64,000 nt of DNA from Pomphorhynchus laevis (lineage: Eukaryota; Acanthocephala; Palaeacanthocephala; Echinorhynchida; Pomphorhynchidae): positions 86,001 through 150,000 of the forward strand of contig WNNJ02002153.1 in the NCBI GenBank assembly GCA_012934845.2. The letters are read 5' to 3'. Each line of letters begins with the position of its first letter. Positions within the stretch are counted from its first letter, which is position 1. Position numbers and translations under genes: made by a program. This document shows, piece by piece, positions 45,861-57,787 of this stretch. Under the pieces are notes generated by a model that ran no database searches, was not told the origin of the DNA, and saw nothing but the letters and a program-made list of their open reading frames with translations.

Positions 45861-47138
45861 ATAATAATAAAAATAATGAAATCTACAAAAATAATATTAT
45901 TTACGATCAAACAAACTGCATCTGATTCAAGAAAAATTAAATTTGAAGATTTTACATTAGAACGTAATGGTCTATCTTTAAAAATTTTAAGGGTTACAAC
46001 AGTTTAAATATTATTCTTAAATTAAAAAAATAATAAATACAGAAGTAATTTGTATACTAGGTAACAACTGGTAGTTTTTATTGCATTAAAAAATCTAAAA
46101 ATCCGAATAGATCAAAACAAATTAAAAATATAAATCCGAATAGATTAAATCTATTCGATATTAAATTTATTAAATATATTTAATCTAATATATTAAATCC
46201 AAACAGATCAAAACGATTTTGCAAGTCGAATTTTAAAAGATTCAAGAAAAATATATTAAAAACATCTACCTGAAATATATGACAAAAGTGCCAGCTTGGA
46301 AGCCCCGTCAAAAACTGCATTTGGAACAAATGCAGTATTTTGTAAGCACAAATGTCAATGAAAGTATATAATACAGTGATCTGTATTATATGAAAGCTAA
46401 TTTTTAAGTGAAATCTTAATTAGGTCAAAATTATTAATAAAAATGGTAATAATTAAAAATATAATAATTTAAAATTGATATTATTGCAAAGCATATCTTT
46501 TCTGGACAAAGTAATAACGAAGAATTCAAAATATAACAATTTATAAACATTACGATATCAAAAGTTTGTGTAAGTGAGAGAGAAATAAGTTGGTGTCAAT
46601 GAGAAACGCAATAAGTTACATTGAGAATTCAGCGCATTCATCATGATATTGTAGAAACTATGACGCTTACAATTTTTAGAAAAATGTATTTTTTGAAACT
46701 TAAGTTTTTCCTCCAGTCAAACTTATAGCTAAAATAAGTATCAAAATCTTGGCTGCCCCGTACAAGCTCCACTGAAATAATTAGCATTGTATACTGCTCA
46801 GACAAGTGTATCAAAATTCATTTAATATTTAAGAATTTCAAAATAGCAAAAATATTATAAATATTACGTCAATACGAAATTATACCTGCCAAAAGATTGA
46901 TGATAATTCCGAATAAAACTCATTAAAATGTTATCCATTTGTATATTTTTTGCAAGAAATATGTATTTTATATAAAATTAAAACGGCATATTAACAGAAA
47001 TGCTATTTTTAAATTAAATTATAAGCAAATAATTATATAAAATATATTATAAATATATGCATACAATAATTATATTATACCATAATTATATAATTCGAAT
47101 AAATTATTTAATACAAGTGATTTTCTATAATTAATTAT
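45861..47138. other. No gene seen
   Basis: Very AT-rich; no coding resemblance, no repeat recognised. Confidence 0.55.
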
Positions 47139-47490
47139 TTATTTCATGGCATCCTCCATCCGTAATTTCTTTTTGAATTCGTTGATATTGCTACTGCACA
47201 CTGTTGACTCTCCAAGCCTATTCCACAGAGATACAACTCGCCGATCAAATTGGACAGCTCGTGATTTTCTTATCCTTTCACGTCGCAGGGTTAAACCATG
47301 GCCTCGGAGGATATTGGATGAGCGCAAATGAAGACAATCTCGAAGTGGATGATCCAAATCATTAAAAATTTGCCAGACCATACTCATATCGATGTACCAG
47401 TGGGTCCACGTGACAGTCTAAAGTCTAAGTGATCGATCAGGGTACGACAAAAATTTCAGTTGCGGTACTAGCTTGGTAGCTCTATGAAGG
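47139..47490 (-). mobile_element. LINE RT C-terminal fragment
   Basis: LRGHGLTLRRERIRKSRAVQ and VVSLWNRLGESTV are the C-terminal boxes of CR1/Jockey LINEs. A strongly 5'-truncated insertion. Confidence 0.75.
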
Positions 47491-48644
47491 AATAATATTT
47501 TGGTATAAGACTAAATTAATTATTTAATTTTATTTAATTTACATTAATTATTTAAATTAACTTAAGTTAATTTTTTAATTTAATTTTTTAATTTTAAATT
47601 AATTTTTCAAGTCGTTTGTAAAAAGTAAAATTAAGTTGATTTTTTAACTGTATTTTTTCTGTTAGAAACATAATTTAAATGGAATTTGTAGATATTTGCA
47701 TACATATCTTTTCGCAAATTGTCCGTAACAGATTATTCAGCTGTTCAACTTGTAAATTTTAGAAATTACATTTGAACAAATGAACGTATGATCACCGCAT
47801 CTATACAATCTGCTTACATGTAAGGAATATTGTGCAATTCTGCAATCTTGTATTACCAAAAGTCTTAAAGACTAGTCTTATAGCGTTTTATACTTTGGCT
47901 ACCTCTGGAGCTGGGCCAAGAAAACTTCAATAAGCTAGAAATATGTTTGAGTGTGTGTTAGCATTATCAAGAAAATACCGTAATAAATAAAGTAATCATC
48001 CCAGCAAAATGTGTACATTCTTCGCTACATAATGTAGACGGTTCTTCGAGATGTTTAGGATTAAATTAAATTTTGTTTAGGATAATTAAACTTCACTATT
48101 AATGGAAAGTAGTCTTGCTAATAAAAATACTCTAAGTGATTCAAATTTACCCAATGACATATTAATTCATTCGAAATTTTGAAAATAAATTTGATTTTTA
48201 TTTGCTATATTTATGAATAATTTAGTCAAAGATTGTGTCTTAATTTGTTTGATATAACAATAATGCACTGTCAATGTATCTTCATTTCGCTTTAAGTCAT
48301 TTTTATTATAATAAAATCATTTTAATTCTAAATCCACAAATGAAAACTGAATGCCACTCAAATCAATGCACAATTCATTAATTTATTGATATAAATTACT
48401 TATTATATGTATTACTTATAATAAGCGTACCTAATAAGCGGAACTAATAAGTGAAATTAACTTTTTAGCAAAGAAGGTGTATCACGATCAGCAGCGATAG
48501 TTACTGCTTATGTGAGGTATCAGCGGATGTTGCATTAAACTGTGTTCGCTATTGTCGACCATTCATAGCCCCAAATATTTCCTGTAATTATACAATATTT
48601 TATGTAATTTATATCAAGATGAATTATAAACTAAAATTAAAAAT
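47491..48644. other. No gene seen
   Basis: AT-rich intergenic sequence without recognised content. Confidence 0.55.
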
Positions 48645-49036
48645 AAACGTCATTTTTATGAATTGACTAATAAATAACAAACTATGTATCAGAATAAGGA
48701 TTAGAGATCATCAGGAGGAACTGCTGTACTATCAGCTTTCGGCCCCTAACTCCTCTGCCCAACATAGCAGCGAGGCCAAATACATGCTAATGATGTATTT
48801 CCTCTGATAAAACTATCTAGTATCCTGTTCTAATACAAAGTATATTATTTATTATCCATCCATAAAAATTTGCCACTTAAGAGTTTAAATTTATTCTTTA
48901 TATTATTGTGTTGATTTATATATTTTACTATTTTCTGCTTGATGTTATTTTTATAGTAGCCTAGTTTAAAATATGCATCTATTAAATTATTTAAATGATT
49001 TTGAAAAAGACCAATATCATTACATATTTTTGCAAT
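48645..49036 (-). mobile_element. Naiad 3' end: RT tail plus terminal repeat
   Basis: The RT C-terminus (FQNHLNNLIDAYFKLGY, about 49030-48880) and a terminal repeat with CTTTCGGCCCCTAACTCCTC (48670-48830). It cuts into the 3' region of the PLE endonuclease copy at 49040 onward. Confidence 0.78.
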
Positions 49037-49117
49037 TCTTAAACCAAAACAAAATGATAATACAATTAGAAAAAACAAACGAATTGAAAAAATTAAAATA
49101 ATGTAATATTAAAATAA

Positions 49118-49492
49118 TTAATTATAATTTAATTTAAGGTTGTAATCGGATTTATTATTAAGCATTAAATTAGGTTCTTTTTTAATAAAATACGCTTCAT
49201 GAATAATGCGAGATAACAAGTAATTTTCAAATGATAGAATATATGCATTTTCAAAATCAACGGAATGATTCAAACTCACAGAATGCTGAGCAACAGAATT
49301 AGAAATGTTCCCTTTACGCACGTTATAATTATGTTGTTTAATACGCTTAACCAAACCTTGACCGGTTTGACCAACATATACCTGATCACATTCTTTACAA
49401 GGTATTTTATAAACAATGGCATCTTTGTTAAAATCTGGTTTACGCTTAAAAATGTTGTATAGTTTAGGTAACTTTCTGTTAAAAATGTGCAC
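49118..49492 (-). pseudogene. PLE GIY-YIG endonuclease (C-terminal type)
   Basis: FKRKPDFNKDAIVYKIPC with VYVGQTGQGLVKRIKQH and a C-x-x-C (PCKECDQ) is a canonical C-terminal PLE endonuclease; SLNHSVDFENAYILSFE follows with the catalytic Glu region. This is the 3' end of an RT-EN PLE whose RT is missing. Confidence 0.85.
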
Positions 49493-50004
49493 TTTGTTAA
49501 TACAACTGTTTTTTATTTTATTGTTAATAAACTTTGAAAATACTGAATTCCACTTATTACAAACAAAAGGTATTCCTATGTGATGTATTCCTTTTTTAGG
49601 ACCAAAAACTTCATTTTTATGAGTTAAAGATTTAAATAATGACAGACGATGTATCAGAATAAGGATTAGAGGTCATCACGAAGAACTGCTATGTTTCCAG
49701 TTTCGCTCCCAATGCTTCGACCCTACATAGCAACGGAGCTAAATAAGTACGAATGAGTATATAAGTATGAGTAAATAAATATGCCCTCTAATAAAATTTG
49801 ATTATCTAGTATTATTTTCTAATACAAAGTATATTATTTATTATCCATCCATAAAAATTTGCCACTTAAGAGTTTAAATTTATTCTTTATATTATTGTGT
49901 TGATAATAGAAGTTTGCTGTCCCTGTGCTTTTAGCATGGGGGCATCAAACTTATTATTTATTGGAATTATTTATAAAATAAATGATCGTCAATCATCACT
50001 ACTG

Positions 50005-50046
50005 CGATCATCAATGATCGCAGTAGTGATGATCGCAGTAGTGATC
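50005..50046. repeat. 16-bp palindrome with tandem extension
   Basis: TCACTACTGCGATCAT, two bases, then the exact complement, followed by a further direct copy of GATCGCAGTAGTGAT. Also present, inverted, in the right arm at about 57890-57945. Confidence 0.85.
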
Positions 50047-50148
50047 GAAAATTTGTAAGAATTAAAAAAATTTACATTGACTTTTCTCGATTCGTTTAAT
50101 TTTTTAACAACAAAATATGAAGTTTCGAAAAATACAAAGTATAAGTTA

Positions 50149-51339
50149 TTTCTAAATCAGATATATGGATAATTTAACAATGAGGTAGATAATCTGATAA
50201 AATGGTGAAAGGAAAACTCACTATCAGTCAATCAAAATAAATCTTCGCTGAAAAACAGTTAACGAAATTACAAATTTAACAAATTTAAATAAATTTTAAT
50301 GGAAAGATTGTACGGCGCTATTAAATTGTCTGGAAGTGAAAAAGAAAACCGTACAAATACAGATTTCATTCTCGCAAACTGATCTTACTTATTTCCCGCA
50401 AACTTATTTCAAATTTCATTACTTCCATTTTATTTTTTAAGATTTTTCTTAAATTTTTAAGTGCATATTAATTGTTAAATTAAGATTAATATTAATATTA
50501 ATTGTCAAATTAAGATTCTTAGTTTGTATTTTATTTTATTTTTCTAATCGATTATACAAATTGGTCATTCTGCAAAACTGAATATATGAATTGTTATAAT
50601 TGATCTCCAAATCGTAAAACGAAATACACGTGGGAAATTCGAATTATCGTACTCAATGTTGCTGCTTACTGGAAGATCTCTACATCTAAAACTGATTATT
50701 TTTTGTCATTCAGAAGAAATAAAATTAATTCATAACTTTTTACTTGATTTAACAAGACTTTAGTTGACTTCACAAACAATGTAAATTACGTTATGTAATC
50801 TACATAACGTATTTATACATCACTTTACGTTATGTATAAATATATACTTTGGTACATAGTTTTACTATGATTGAAAAACACGCAGAAATTAATGAAGTTT
50901 TTTTGTAGTAATACGAAACTAATTGAATAACAATTTATATACTTGAATTAATTTACTATTTTTTAAGAAATTATAAATCAATAAACAAGATTTGATTACC
51001 TAATCCTTGCAGCATATGTCATTGCTATTACACGTTAATAACATGTTAATAAGTTTAAATAATATAATTTCAATAATATTAATTTGTATAACATATTTAT
51101 ATATTAATATATTATGAAAGAATATAAAAATAAATACACTTGAATTAACATTTAATATACAAAGAAACAAAAATTATTGTTTTATAAATTTTATTAAAGA
51201 TTGATATATATGCCACTGAATTTATATTTATGTAATATATGAACTATGTATCACGTGATGCACAGTTTTTATCAATATTTTGATCGATTTTGTTATTGTG
51301 TTACTGATAATGGCATTGCAACTTTTAGTGAATAATTAT
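50149..51339. other. No gene seen
   Basis: AT-rich sequence inside the inverted-repeat spacer, upstream of the PDZ gene. Confidence 0.5.
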
Positions 51340-52330
51340 CAAATCAGCTAACTGAGTCTACGTATTTAATATAATTATAAACTAAACAAAACATAATAAT
51401 GCTAAATCAAAATTTAATAATTAAATAATAAAATAAATAATTGTTTCTAGATTTTCTATAATTTAAATCAAGTTAAAAAATGAAATTTAAAATAAAAGTC
51501 ATTTTGAAAAAGTCAATTTAAAATAAAAGTTAATTTTGAATTTTTCAATTCACAACATAATTAAATAAGCTAACTGACATAATTAAATAAGCTAACTGGG
51601 TCTACGTATTTTATATTGCAAATTAAAAATAATGCAAAACAAAAGTTAAATAGTTACATAAAAAATTAATTAATAATATATAATTGTTATAAGATTTTTT
51701 ATCATTTATATCAAGTTGAAATAAAAAATTGAAATTTAAAATAAAAGTCATTTTTATGAATTGACTTATAAATAACAGACGATGTATCAGAATAATGATT
51801 GGAGGTCTTCAGGATGAACTGCTATCTTATAAGCCACTATTCCTTGATAAGGTTTCGGTACCTATTCCTCGCCTAACATGAGGCTATTTAAAGATATTAT
51901 TTATTTAGTTATAATGGCTTTTACAGACGATGCATCAGAATAATGATTAGATGTCACCAGAAGGAACTGCTATGTTATAAGGTTTCGGCCCCCTATAGCA
52001 ACTGTACCAAATACATGCTTATAAGCAAACGTAAATATTGACATGATAATAATTTTTAATAATGATTTCATAGCAGTTCCTCCTGATGACCTCTAATCCT
52101 TATTCTAATACAACGTCTGTTATTTATTAGTAAATTCATAAAAATTGACCTTATTTTAAATTTCAATTTAAAATTTCAACTTGATATAAATTATAAAAAA
52201 TCTTATAACAATTATTTATTATTAATTAGTTTTTTATTATTTAACTTTTATTTTGCATTATTTTTAATTTGCAATATAAAATACGTAGACTCAGTTAGCT
52301 TATTTAATTATGTCAGTTAGCTTATTTAAT
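51340..52330. mobile_element. Naiad non-coding modules in an inverted arrangement
   Basis: Terminal-repeat copies at 51775-51900 and 51923-52020 (+) and 52075-52140 (-). About 250 bp at 51563-51815 is repeated inverted at 52070-52329. No coding sequence is present, so these are UTR/terminal parts only, with the head-to-tail and inverted joins typical of PLEs. Confidence 0.78.
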
Positions 52331-52349
52331 CTTTTCTCCCAACTTCAAT

Positions 52350-52425
52350 CCAGTTGTGGGGAGTACAAGCTACTGATGAGAGCCAACTAGCTCGAAACGG
52401 TGACTTTGTCATTTGCGACAATTTC
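52350..52425 (+). ncRNA. Hammerhead-ribozyme-like motif, copy 1
   Basis: CTGATGA (52373-52379), stem II GAGC-CAACTA-GCTC, GAAA, weak stem III, GTC with predicted cleavage after 52410. Outer stem I pairs CAA with TTG and GT with AC, but the first pairs next to the core do not form, so activity is uncertain. Confidence 0.65.
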
Positions 52426-52718
52426 ACTGTTAAATTTATTTGGTGGTGCTGACGCCCTGGTATCAAATGATTCCACGAACAATAGTATTTCCATTTTAGG
52501 AAATTTATTGATAGTGATGCATAGCAGCAGTGCATCGTAGTGCTACATTGTACTATCCAGTAGCCAACTGGTGTGTATCTTTGTAGCACAACGCGCTTTA
52601 TTCTCCAGCGCTTAATGCAGACAGGTAAATATTTGCAGTTGCAAACCCCAGTCTTTGCAAGGGAACAAGGAGCCTTTGTTGTTTCAAATCACCGTATAGC
52701 TTTTCTCCCAACTTCAAT

Positions 52719-52794
52719 CCAGTTGTGGGGAGTACAAGCTACTGATGAGAGCCAACTAGCTCGAAACGGTGACTTTGTCATTTGCGACAATTTC
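52719..52794 (+). ncRNA. Hammerhead-ribozyme-like motif, copy 2
   Basis: Identical core to copy 1, with CTGATGA at 52742-52748 and the predicted cleavage site after 52779, 369 bases downstream of the first. Confidence 0.65.
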
Positions 52795-53719
52795 ACTGTT
52801 GAATTTATTTCGTGTTGCTGACGCCCTGATATCAGCTTATTTAATTATGTTGTGAATTGAAAAATTTGTAAATTTGTCAGTTTGTAAATTTATATAATCG
52901 AATGATAGAAGCTGTCAGTCAATTATAAAAAAATCAATTATTGACCTAATAAACCATAATATAATAGGAGTAGATTGTCCCATAACATTATAGCAATAAT
53001 CTTGCAGTAATATCGCAGTATATTTAATAGCCAGATTATTCACAAATTAGCATTAATAATAAATAAATTTCAAAATGTATTTTGAAAAACGTTGCAGTGT
53101 ACTCGAACAAATACAACATTTTTGTACTCGAACAAATGATTATTCAAAGCTCACATATTAGCCCGATTTTATTAGCTACAAGATGTAAATAGTTGTTAAA
53201 TTTTATCCAAAAGACAATAATTTTACATAAACGTCTCTAGTCAAGATTCAAGGCGTAACAGTTTATCGTTAGTTATTAACTTCATCCGGACCCTAGATTG
53301 GCTAGAATAAATTTTGCAGTTAAATGGATAGGATTATATAAAAATGGTTTTTTATGTCACATAAATCACACTTAATTGAGTTTCAATAAACGTTTAAATT
53401 ATTTACTTTGTTTTGTTATGCAATTGTTTAGGTATGTGATAGACGGTCACTGTTCAGTGTGCAAATATGTAGTAGATCCACCTGAATTCCGACAGTTTAT
53501 GTGATAGTACTTTGTCTGTGCACCTGCACAGTAATAAAAATATTATATCAAGAATTTCTCAGCTGCATTTCTTTGTGCGTTATGGAGGTTTTCTAGATTT
53601 CTATACTGATGATGTGTCATTTTAAAAATTATTTTTTCATCTGCTGTAAAAGGAAAGCAAAATTGAAAAGCGGTCTTGTCTTCAGCAAACAAGCTACAAT
53701 TTTATAGTCAGTCAGCATT

Positions 53720-53953
53720 ATGCTTTTATCGGAAGTCAGAGCGAATTTCAAAAGATCACTGAGCTTGAGCAAGGTTACTCCTCATAGATCATCATGTTAC
53801 ACATCACATGTAAATCTTTATAAAGTCGGATACAATGGAAAATATAAAAGTGTAAGAGATAGAGAATATCAATCAAACTATCACCTAAGATCCAATATAC
53901 ACCTAATTGTAATACATCGAAAAAACAATGATGATTTTGGATTTAGCTACGAG
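53720..53953 (+). CDS. PDZ gene alternative first exon 1a
   Basis: Seventy-eight codons from ATG, ending LIVIHRKNNDDFGFSYE before donor GTATCA. Rich in Ser and basic residues upstream of the PDZ strand. Confidence 0.75.
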
Positions 53954-56900
53954 GTATCACACAAAAAGTTATAATTATGAGAAATGCATTTAACTGTACA
54001 AAACATTTTAATATACCATTTAAGTAAAATATAGAAGAGAATAACGCTTTCGTACATTATTTCAATAAAAATGTAGTTTTTAATACAATACTGTTTTTAC
54101 AATGAGTCATCAACATTTTCAAACAAGAATTTTATCAGATAAGTTTAAAAAGTAACACTCGAATCGTAAAAATGACAACGACATTCAAACAATCAAACCG
54201 TTTAAATAAAAACGATTTCAATGAATTATCAGGCATTTTTGCATCAAGTTTAAGTAGAACGTTGTCCAATGTAAATAACAAGCTCGTTAAAAATAACAAA
54301 TTTAACGAGGTAAATCAGGGGGAAAATAATTTAAACTTAGTTATTATACATCGATGGAATGGCGAAGATTTCGGATTTGATTTCGAGGTAATTCATACTT
54401 CCTAAATATATAACTTTAAACATTTTATTGTAAACTAAATAATCGGATTTGAACTCAGGACGTCTGTATCGCGATTAAACGTTACATCCAATAGGCTGGC
54501 TGCTCGAGTGGTGTAGATATACATATCTGTATATTACTTTTATTAGAGGATCGTATTATAACGATCTATTAGAAACTTACCAAGTTGTGTTATCCGCTAG
54601 CCGCATCTGTGAGCAGAAATTCTTCTGATCGTGGTATGATATTTTCCTCACAGGTATTGTTTCTATTTTTGATAGAGCAGGACGCTAATTATAAGCCTGA
54701 GTTGATCTAATCAGCTGCTGGCCCAGACCTACATTTCACGTTTCGACTTTTGTTATCTGCTTACTCCGTACACTGATGCTGATCGGATTTGAACTCAGGA
54801 CGTCTGTATCGCGATTCAACGCTACAACCACTAGGCTGGCTGCTCCATTGGTGTAGATATACATTTCTATATATTACTTTTGGTAGGGGATCGTATTATT
54901 TTGATATAGCAGGACGCTACTAATCAATATGGGTTGGTATCATCAGCTGCTGACCCAGACTAACATTTCACGTTTCGACCCTTATTATCTTCTTTATACT
55001 AAATAATTTTATAGTTTGAAATGATTTGATACCGCTCTATTTAAGTCCATTTTTATCGAATGTGCGAACAACAAACATAAAATAATAAAATACAGAAATT
55101 CCTTATATAAAGTAAATTTTTTAAAACCAAATAAATATTTTAATTCGTAAAGTTATAAACTATAACATTACAATAAGGATAATAAATTATATTTCAAATT
55201 TTAAAAGATTATAAATATTACATTTTATAATTGATTTAAAATCAAATTAACTTTAACTAAAACTTTCAACTCGGCTTCTTAAATTATATTATAAATTTTA
55301 AAAAATGTTTTCTATATATGGAATGTTATTATTGATTTGAATTACAATATACTTTAACTGTGAATTTTAAATTTGGTTATAAAATTTAATTTGTAAACAT
55401 TATACTCTATATATTACATTTTATAATTGATTTAAAATTGAATAAACCTTAACTAAATCTTTCAATATTACTTATTAAATTATATTTTAGATTTTAAAAA
55501 ATATTTTCTACATATTGCATTGCATTATTGATTTGAATTATCAAAAAGTTTAACTAAAAATTTCAAATTTAGTTATAAAATCCAATTTTAAAAAATTATA
55601 CTCTCTGTATTACATTTGATAATTGATTTAAAATCCAATAGACCTTGACTAAATCTTTCAATATTACCTTATAAATTATATTTTACATTTAAAAAAATAT
55701 TTTTTACATATCGCATTGTATTATTGATTTGAATTATCAAAAAGTTTAACTAAAAATTTCAAATTTAGTTATAAAATCCAATTTTAAAAAATTAAACTCT
55801 CTGTATTACATTTTATAATTGATTTAAAATCTAATAGACCTTGACCAAATCTTTCAATATTACCTTATAAATTATATTTTACATTTTAAAAAATATTTTC
55901 TACATATTACATTTTATTATTGATTTGAATTACCAAAGACTTTAACTGAAAATTTTAAATTTGGTTATAAAATTTAAAATTTGGTTATATTATAAATTAA
56001 TATAGATATCAATGATTATATTTTGGGGTCTTTTTATTTCGAAATTGTATATGGCCTGTTTTAATAACTGTGTTACAATATTTGTCTCATGTCTTTTGCT
56101 TCTTTCATTTTCGAGCTCGCATCGCTCATTGACACACGCTCAGAACGGTCGATTATACATTCAGTCACTCTATAATTTCTTAATCAAACTTTTTATTTTT
56201 CTATGAATACCTTTATACGTTATCCTTTAATAAATACTTTCGTATAGTAGTTTCACAGCTGAGTATCCAACACTCATGCATCAAAAAATATGAATATGGG
56301 AACTTAGGTGCGAATATAATCTAAAAATGAAATTGGTAGTTTTAGTCAAAGTCTCTTAGATATGAATTTAAATATACAATTCTAAATATATGAAACTATC
56401 CATCAAATATATTATTATCATTAAATATATTATTATCTATATATTACGCTATCCTTCCTTTGACTTTCAACTTCATAAACTCTTATTCAAAAGGGCTTAT
56501 TGACCCTCACACTTTTAGGGCTGATAATTATCATTTACACAAAAAGCTTTATGTCCCCACTATAAGCACAAATGCTCTACGCATACAACAAATTATCGTG
56601 TTTATTAAAGAATAATTAATTAAATATTGTTTCATTTTTTGTTTACAGCGAAAAATATCCAAAATTGTGATTTTAAAATTATTTCGAATTTTTTGACATT
56701 TTGGAACTGCAATAACTTTAGCAATAAAAATAAATAAACCGTAATATTTTTACATTTTGAAGTGATAATTTTATTGCTGCTCAATAAAATTAAAATTATG
56801 AATGCTTCTATGCTTTTTTATTATAAAGAACTAACACGTGACGACAATTAAACAGATAAAGTATCATTTTAATATTTTATCTCTTCTACACTAAATTGTC

Positions 56901-57168
56901 ATTCGACTTTTTTGCTTTTTATTTAAGGAATTTATGTTTCACCGAATTAAACATGTATCCTCGGAAAGGGTATTCTACGTTACTTCAGTAAAACCTAACG
57001 GAAACGCTTACAATAGTGGATTACGATGCGGTGAGTAATTTTGAGCAAAAATGTAACTACTTTTAACCATTACATAGGTGACATAATTTTGTCTACAAAT
57101 GGTATATCAACTGCGAAATATGACGAAGATGTTTTCCGAAATACTTTGAGTAGCAATTACACGCTCAG
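53720..57168 (+). CDS. PDZ-domain protein, 5' part, with two alternative first exons
   Basis: First exon 53720-53953 or 54172-54387, both ending GAG|GTA in phase 0, joins 56928-57030 (acceptor TTTAAG, donor GTGAGT), then 57078-57168 (acceptor CATAG, donor CAG|GTATCC). The join reads DFGFDFE-EFMFHRI...VFYVTSVKPNGNAYNSGLRC-GDIILSTNG...EDVFRNTL, a PDZ domain: FGF is the carboxylate-binding loop and GLRCGDIILSTNG the conserved middle strand. PDZ domains bind C-terminal tails of partner proteins. The long insert between the second and third strands recalls ARHGAP21/23-type RhoGAPs, but no RhoGAP domain is in the window. The next exon was not found. Confidence 0.82.
54172..54387 (+). CDS. PDZ gene alternative first exon 1b
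   Basis: Seventy-two codons from ATG, ending LVIIHRWNGEDFGFDFE before donor GTAATT. Ten of the last 17 residues match exon 1a, with the same phase, showing tandem duplication. Confidence 0.78.
54437..54990 (-). repeat. Tandem tRNA-derived SINE
   Basis: Two tRNA-like heads on the minus strand (54508-54437 and 54845-54780), each with A box AGCCTAGTGG-type and B box GAGTTCAAATCCG. They are about 337 bp apart and separated by a body containing CAGCAGCTGAT and CGTCCTGCT. The repeated head-body layout suggests a tandem or partly duplicated SINE in the PDZ gene intron. Confidence 0.72.
55219..55990. repeat. Tandem satellite, about 195-bp unit, four copies
   Basis: Units start near 55219, 55425, 55611 and 55806 at a shared TACATTT-ATAATTGATTTA box. 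Later units are more alike than the first. Located in the intron between the first exons and exon 2 of the PDZ gene. Confidence 0.85.
56928..57030 (+). CDS. PDZ gene exon 2
   Basis: Thirty-four codons plus one base. Encodes VFYVTSVKPNGNAYNSGLRC. Strong donor GTGAGT. Confidence 0.85.
57078..57168 (+). CDS. PDZ gene exon 3
   Basis: Begins by completing Gly, then DIILSTNGISTAKYDEDVF. Separated from exon 2 by a 47-bp intron. It ends in phase 2 at CAG|GTATCC; the last PDZ strand must lie in a further exon. Confidence 0.8.
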
Positions 57169-57692
57169 GTATCCAAAAATTTATTTTTTATGTATTACCT
57201 TGGATCTACTTCCTGTTGTGATAATCGAAGGCTACTGGTTTCAAAGGATAAACACATAAGACGGGCAATTATATCCAATAAGAGAAGGCATTTGCAGGTT
57301 AAATCAAAAGAAATATTTAAGAAATTACTGCATTTAATTATTATACTCAAACTTTTGCTAATCCAAAATGATAACTGATCTGAAGTCATATTATGTCATA
57401 TCATGTGGTTAACTATTCATCTTTTGTGAATTGGCATTATATAATATGGAACATCGTTCACAAATAAGTATAAATACAAAACAATATGTCAATAATATAA
57501 AAATATGTGCGATAATTGAGAAATTTAAGATGCAAACATATTTAATTCGAAATTTTTTAAACCTGAAAAATTTCTGAAAATATTTAAAATTACTGATAAA
57601 AGTAATAAATATTAAACCCATAATCTTCTTCCATTTCAAATATATACAGGAACAAAGATGCAGAAAAAAATTATCCTTTATAAAAAAAATTC

Positions 57693-57770
57693 TATATTTC
57701 GATAGCTCCTGCTATCATCAGGATTACAATAAAATGTTTTCTACAATAAAACATTTTATTGTAATTACCT
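57693..57770 (-). repeat. PLE 3'-end hairpin and adjoining 17-bp inverted repeat
   Basis: GATAGCTCCTGCTATC hairpin preceded, in minus sense, by CCTGAT; then arms of ACAATAAAATGTTTT and its complement. The same tail motif occurs in plus orientation at 59179-59213 and 59470-59507. Confidence 0.72.
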
Positions 57771-57787
57771 AAACTTCACAACATTTT

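Larger units (their letters stand above)
49040..50148 (-). repeat. Left arm of a 1.1-kb inverted repeat
   Basis: Matches the reverse complement of 57788-58896 almost throughout. The arm is a mosaic: PLE endonuclease, a varied Naiad terminal repeat (49640-49815), a Naiad RT scrap, and a unique stretch with a palindrome. Because the whole mosaic is shared, the arms arose by one inverted duplication. Confidence 0.9.
52331..52833 (+). mobile_element. Retrozyme-like insertion, 503 bp, hammerhead at both ends, 12-bp TSD
   Basis: A 369-bp unit (52331-52699) is followed by its first 134 bp again (52700-52833). It is flanked by AGCTTATTTAAT at 52319-52330 and 52834-52845. No coding capacity. The terminal repeat with a ribozyme at each end is the layout of PLE pseudo-LTRs and of retrozymes. 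The target is a Naiad non-coding repeat, so it inserted later than that. Confidence 0.85.

Noticed and set aside
54755-54990. Permuted hammerhead (GAAA, GTC, then CTGATGA) in the SINE body, minus strand
   Set aside because: Stem II needs a C-U mismatch next to the core in one copy, the other has a changed core, and stems I and III are only two or three pairs.
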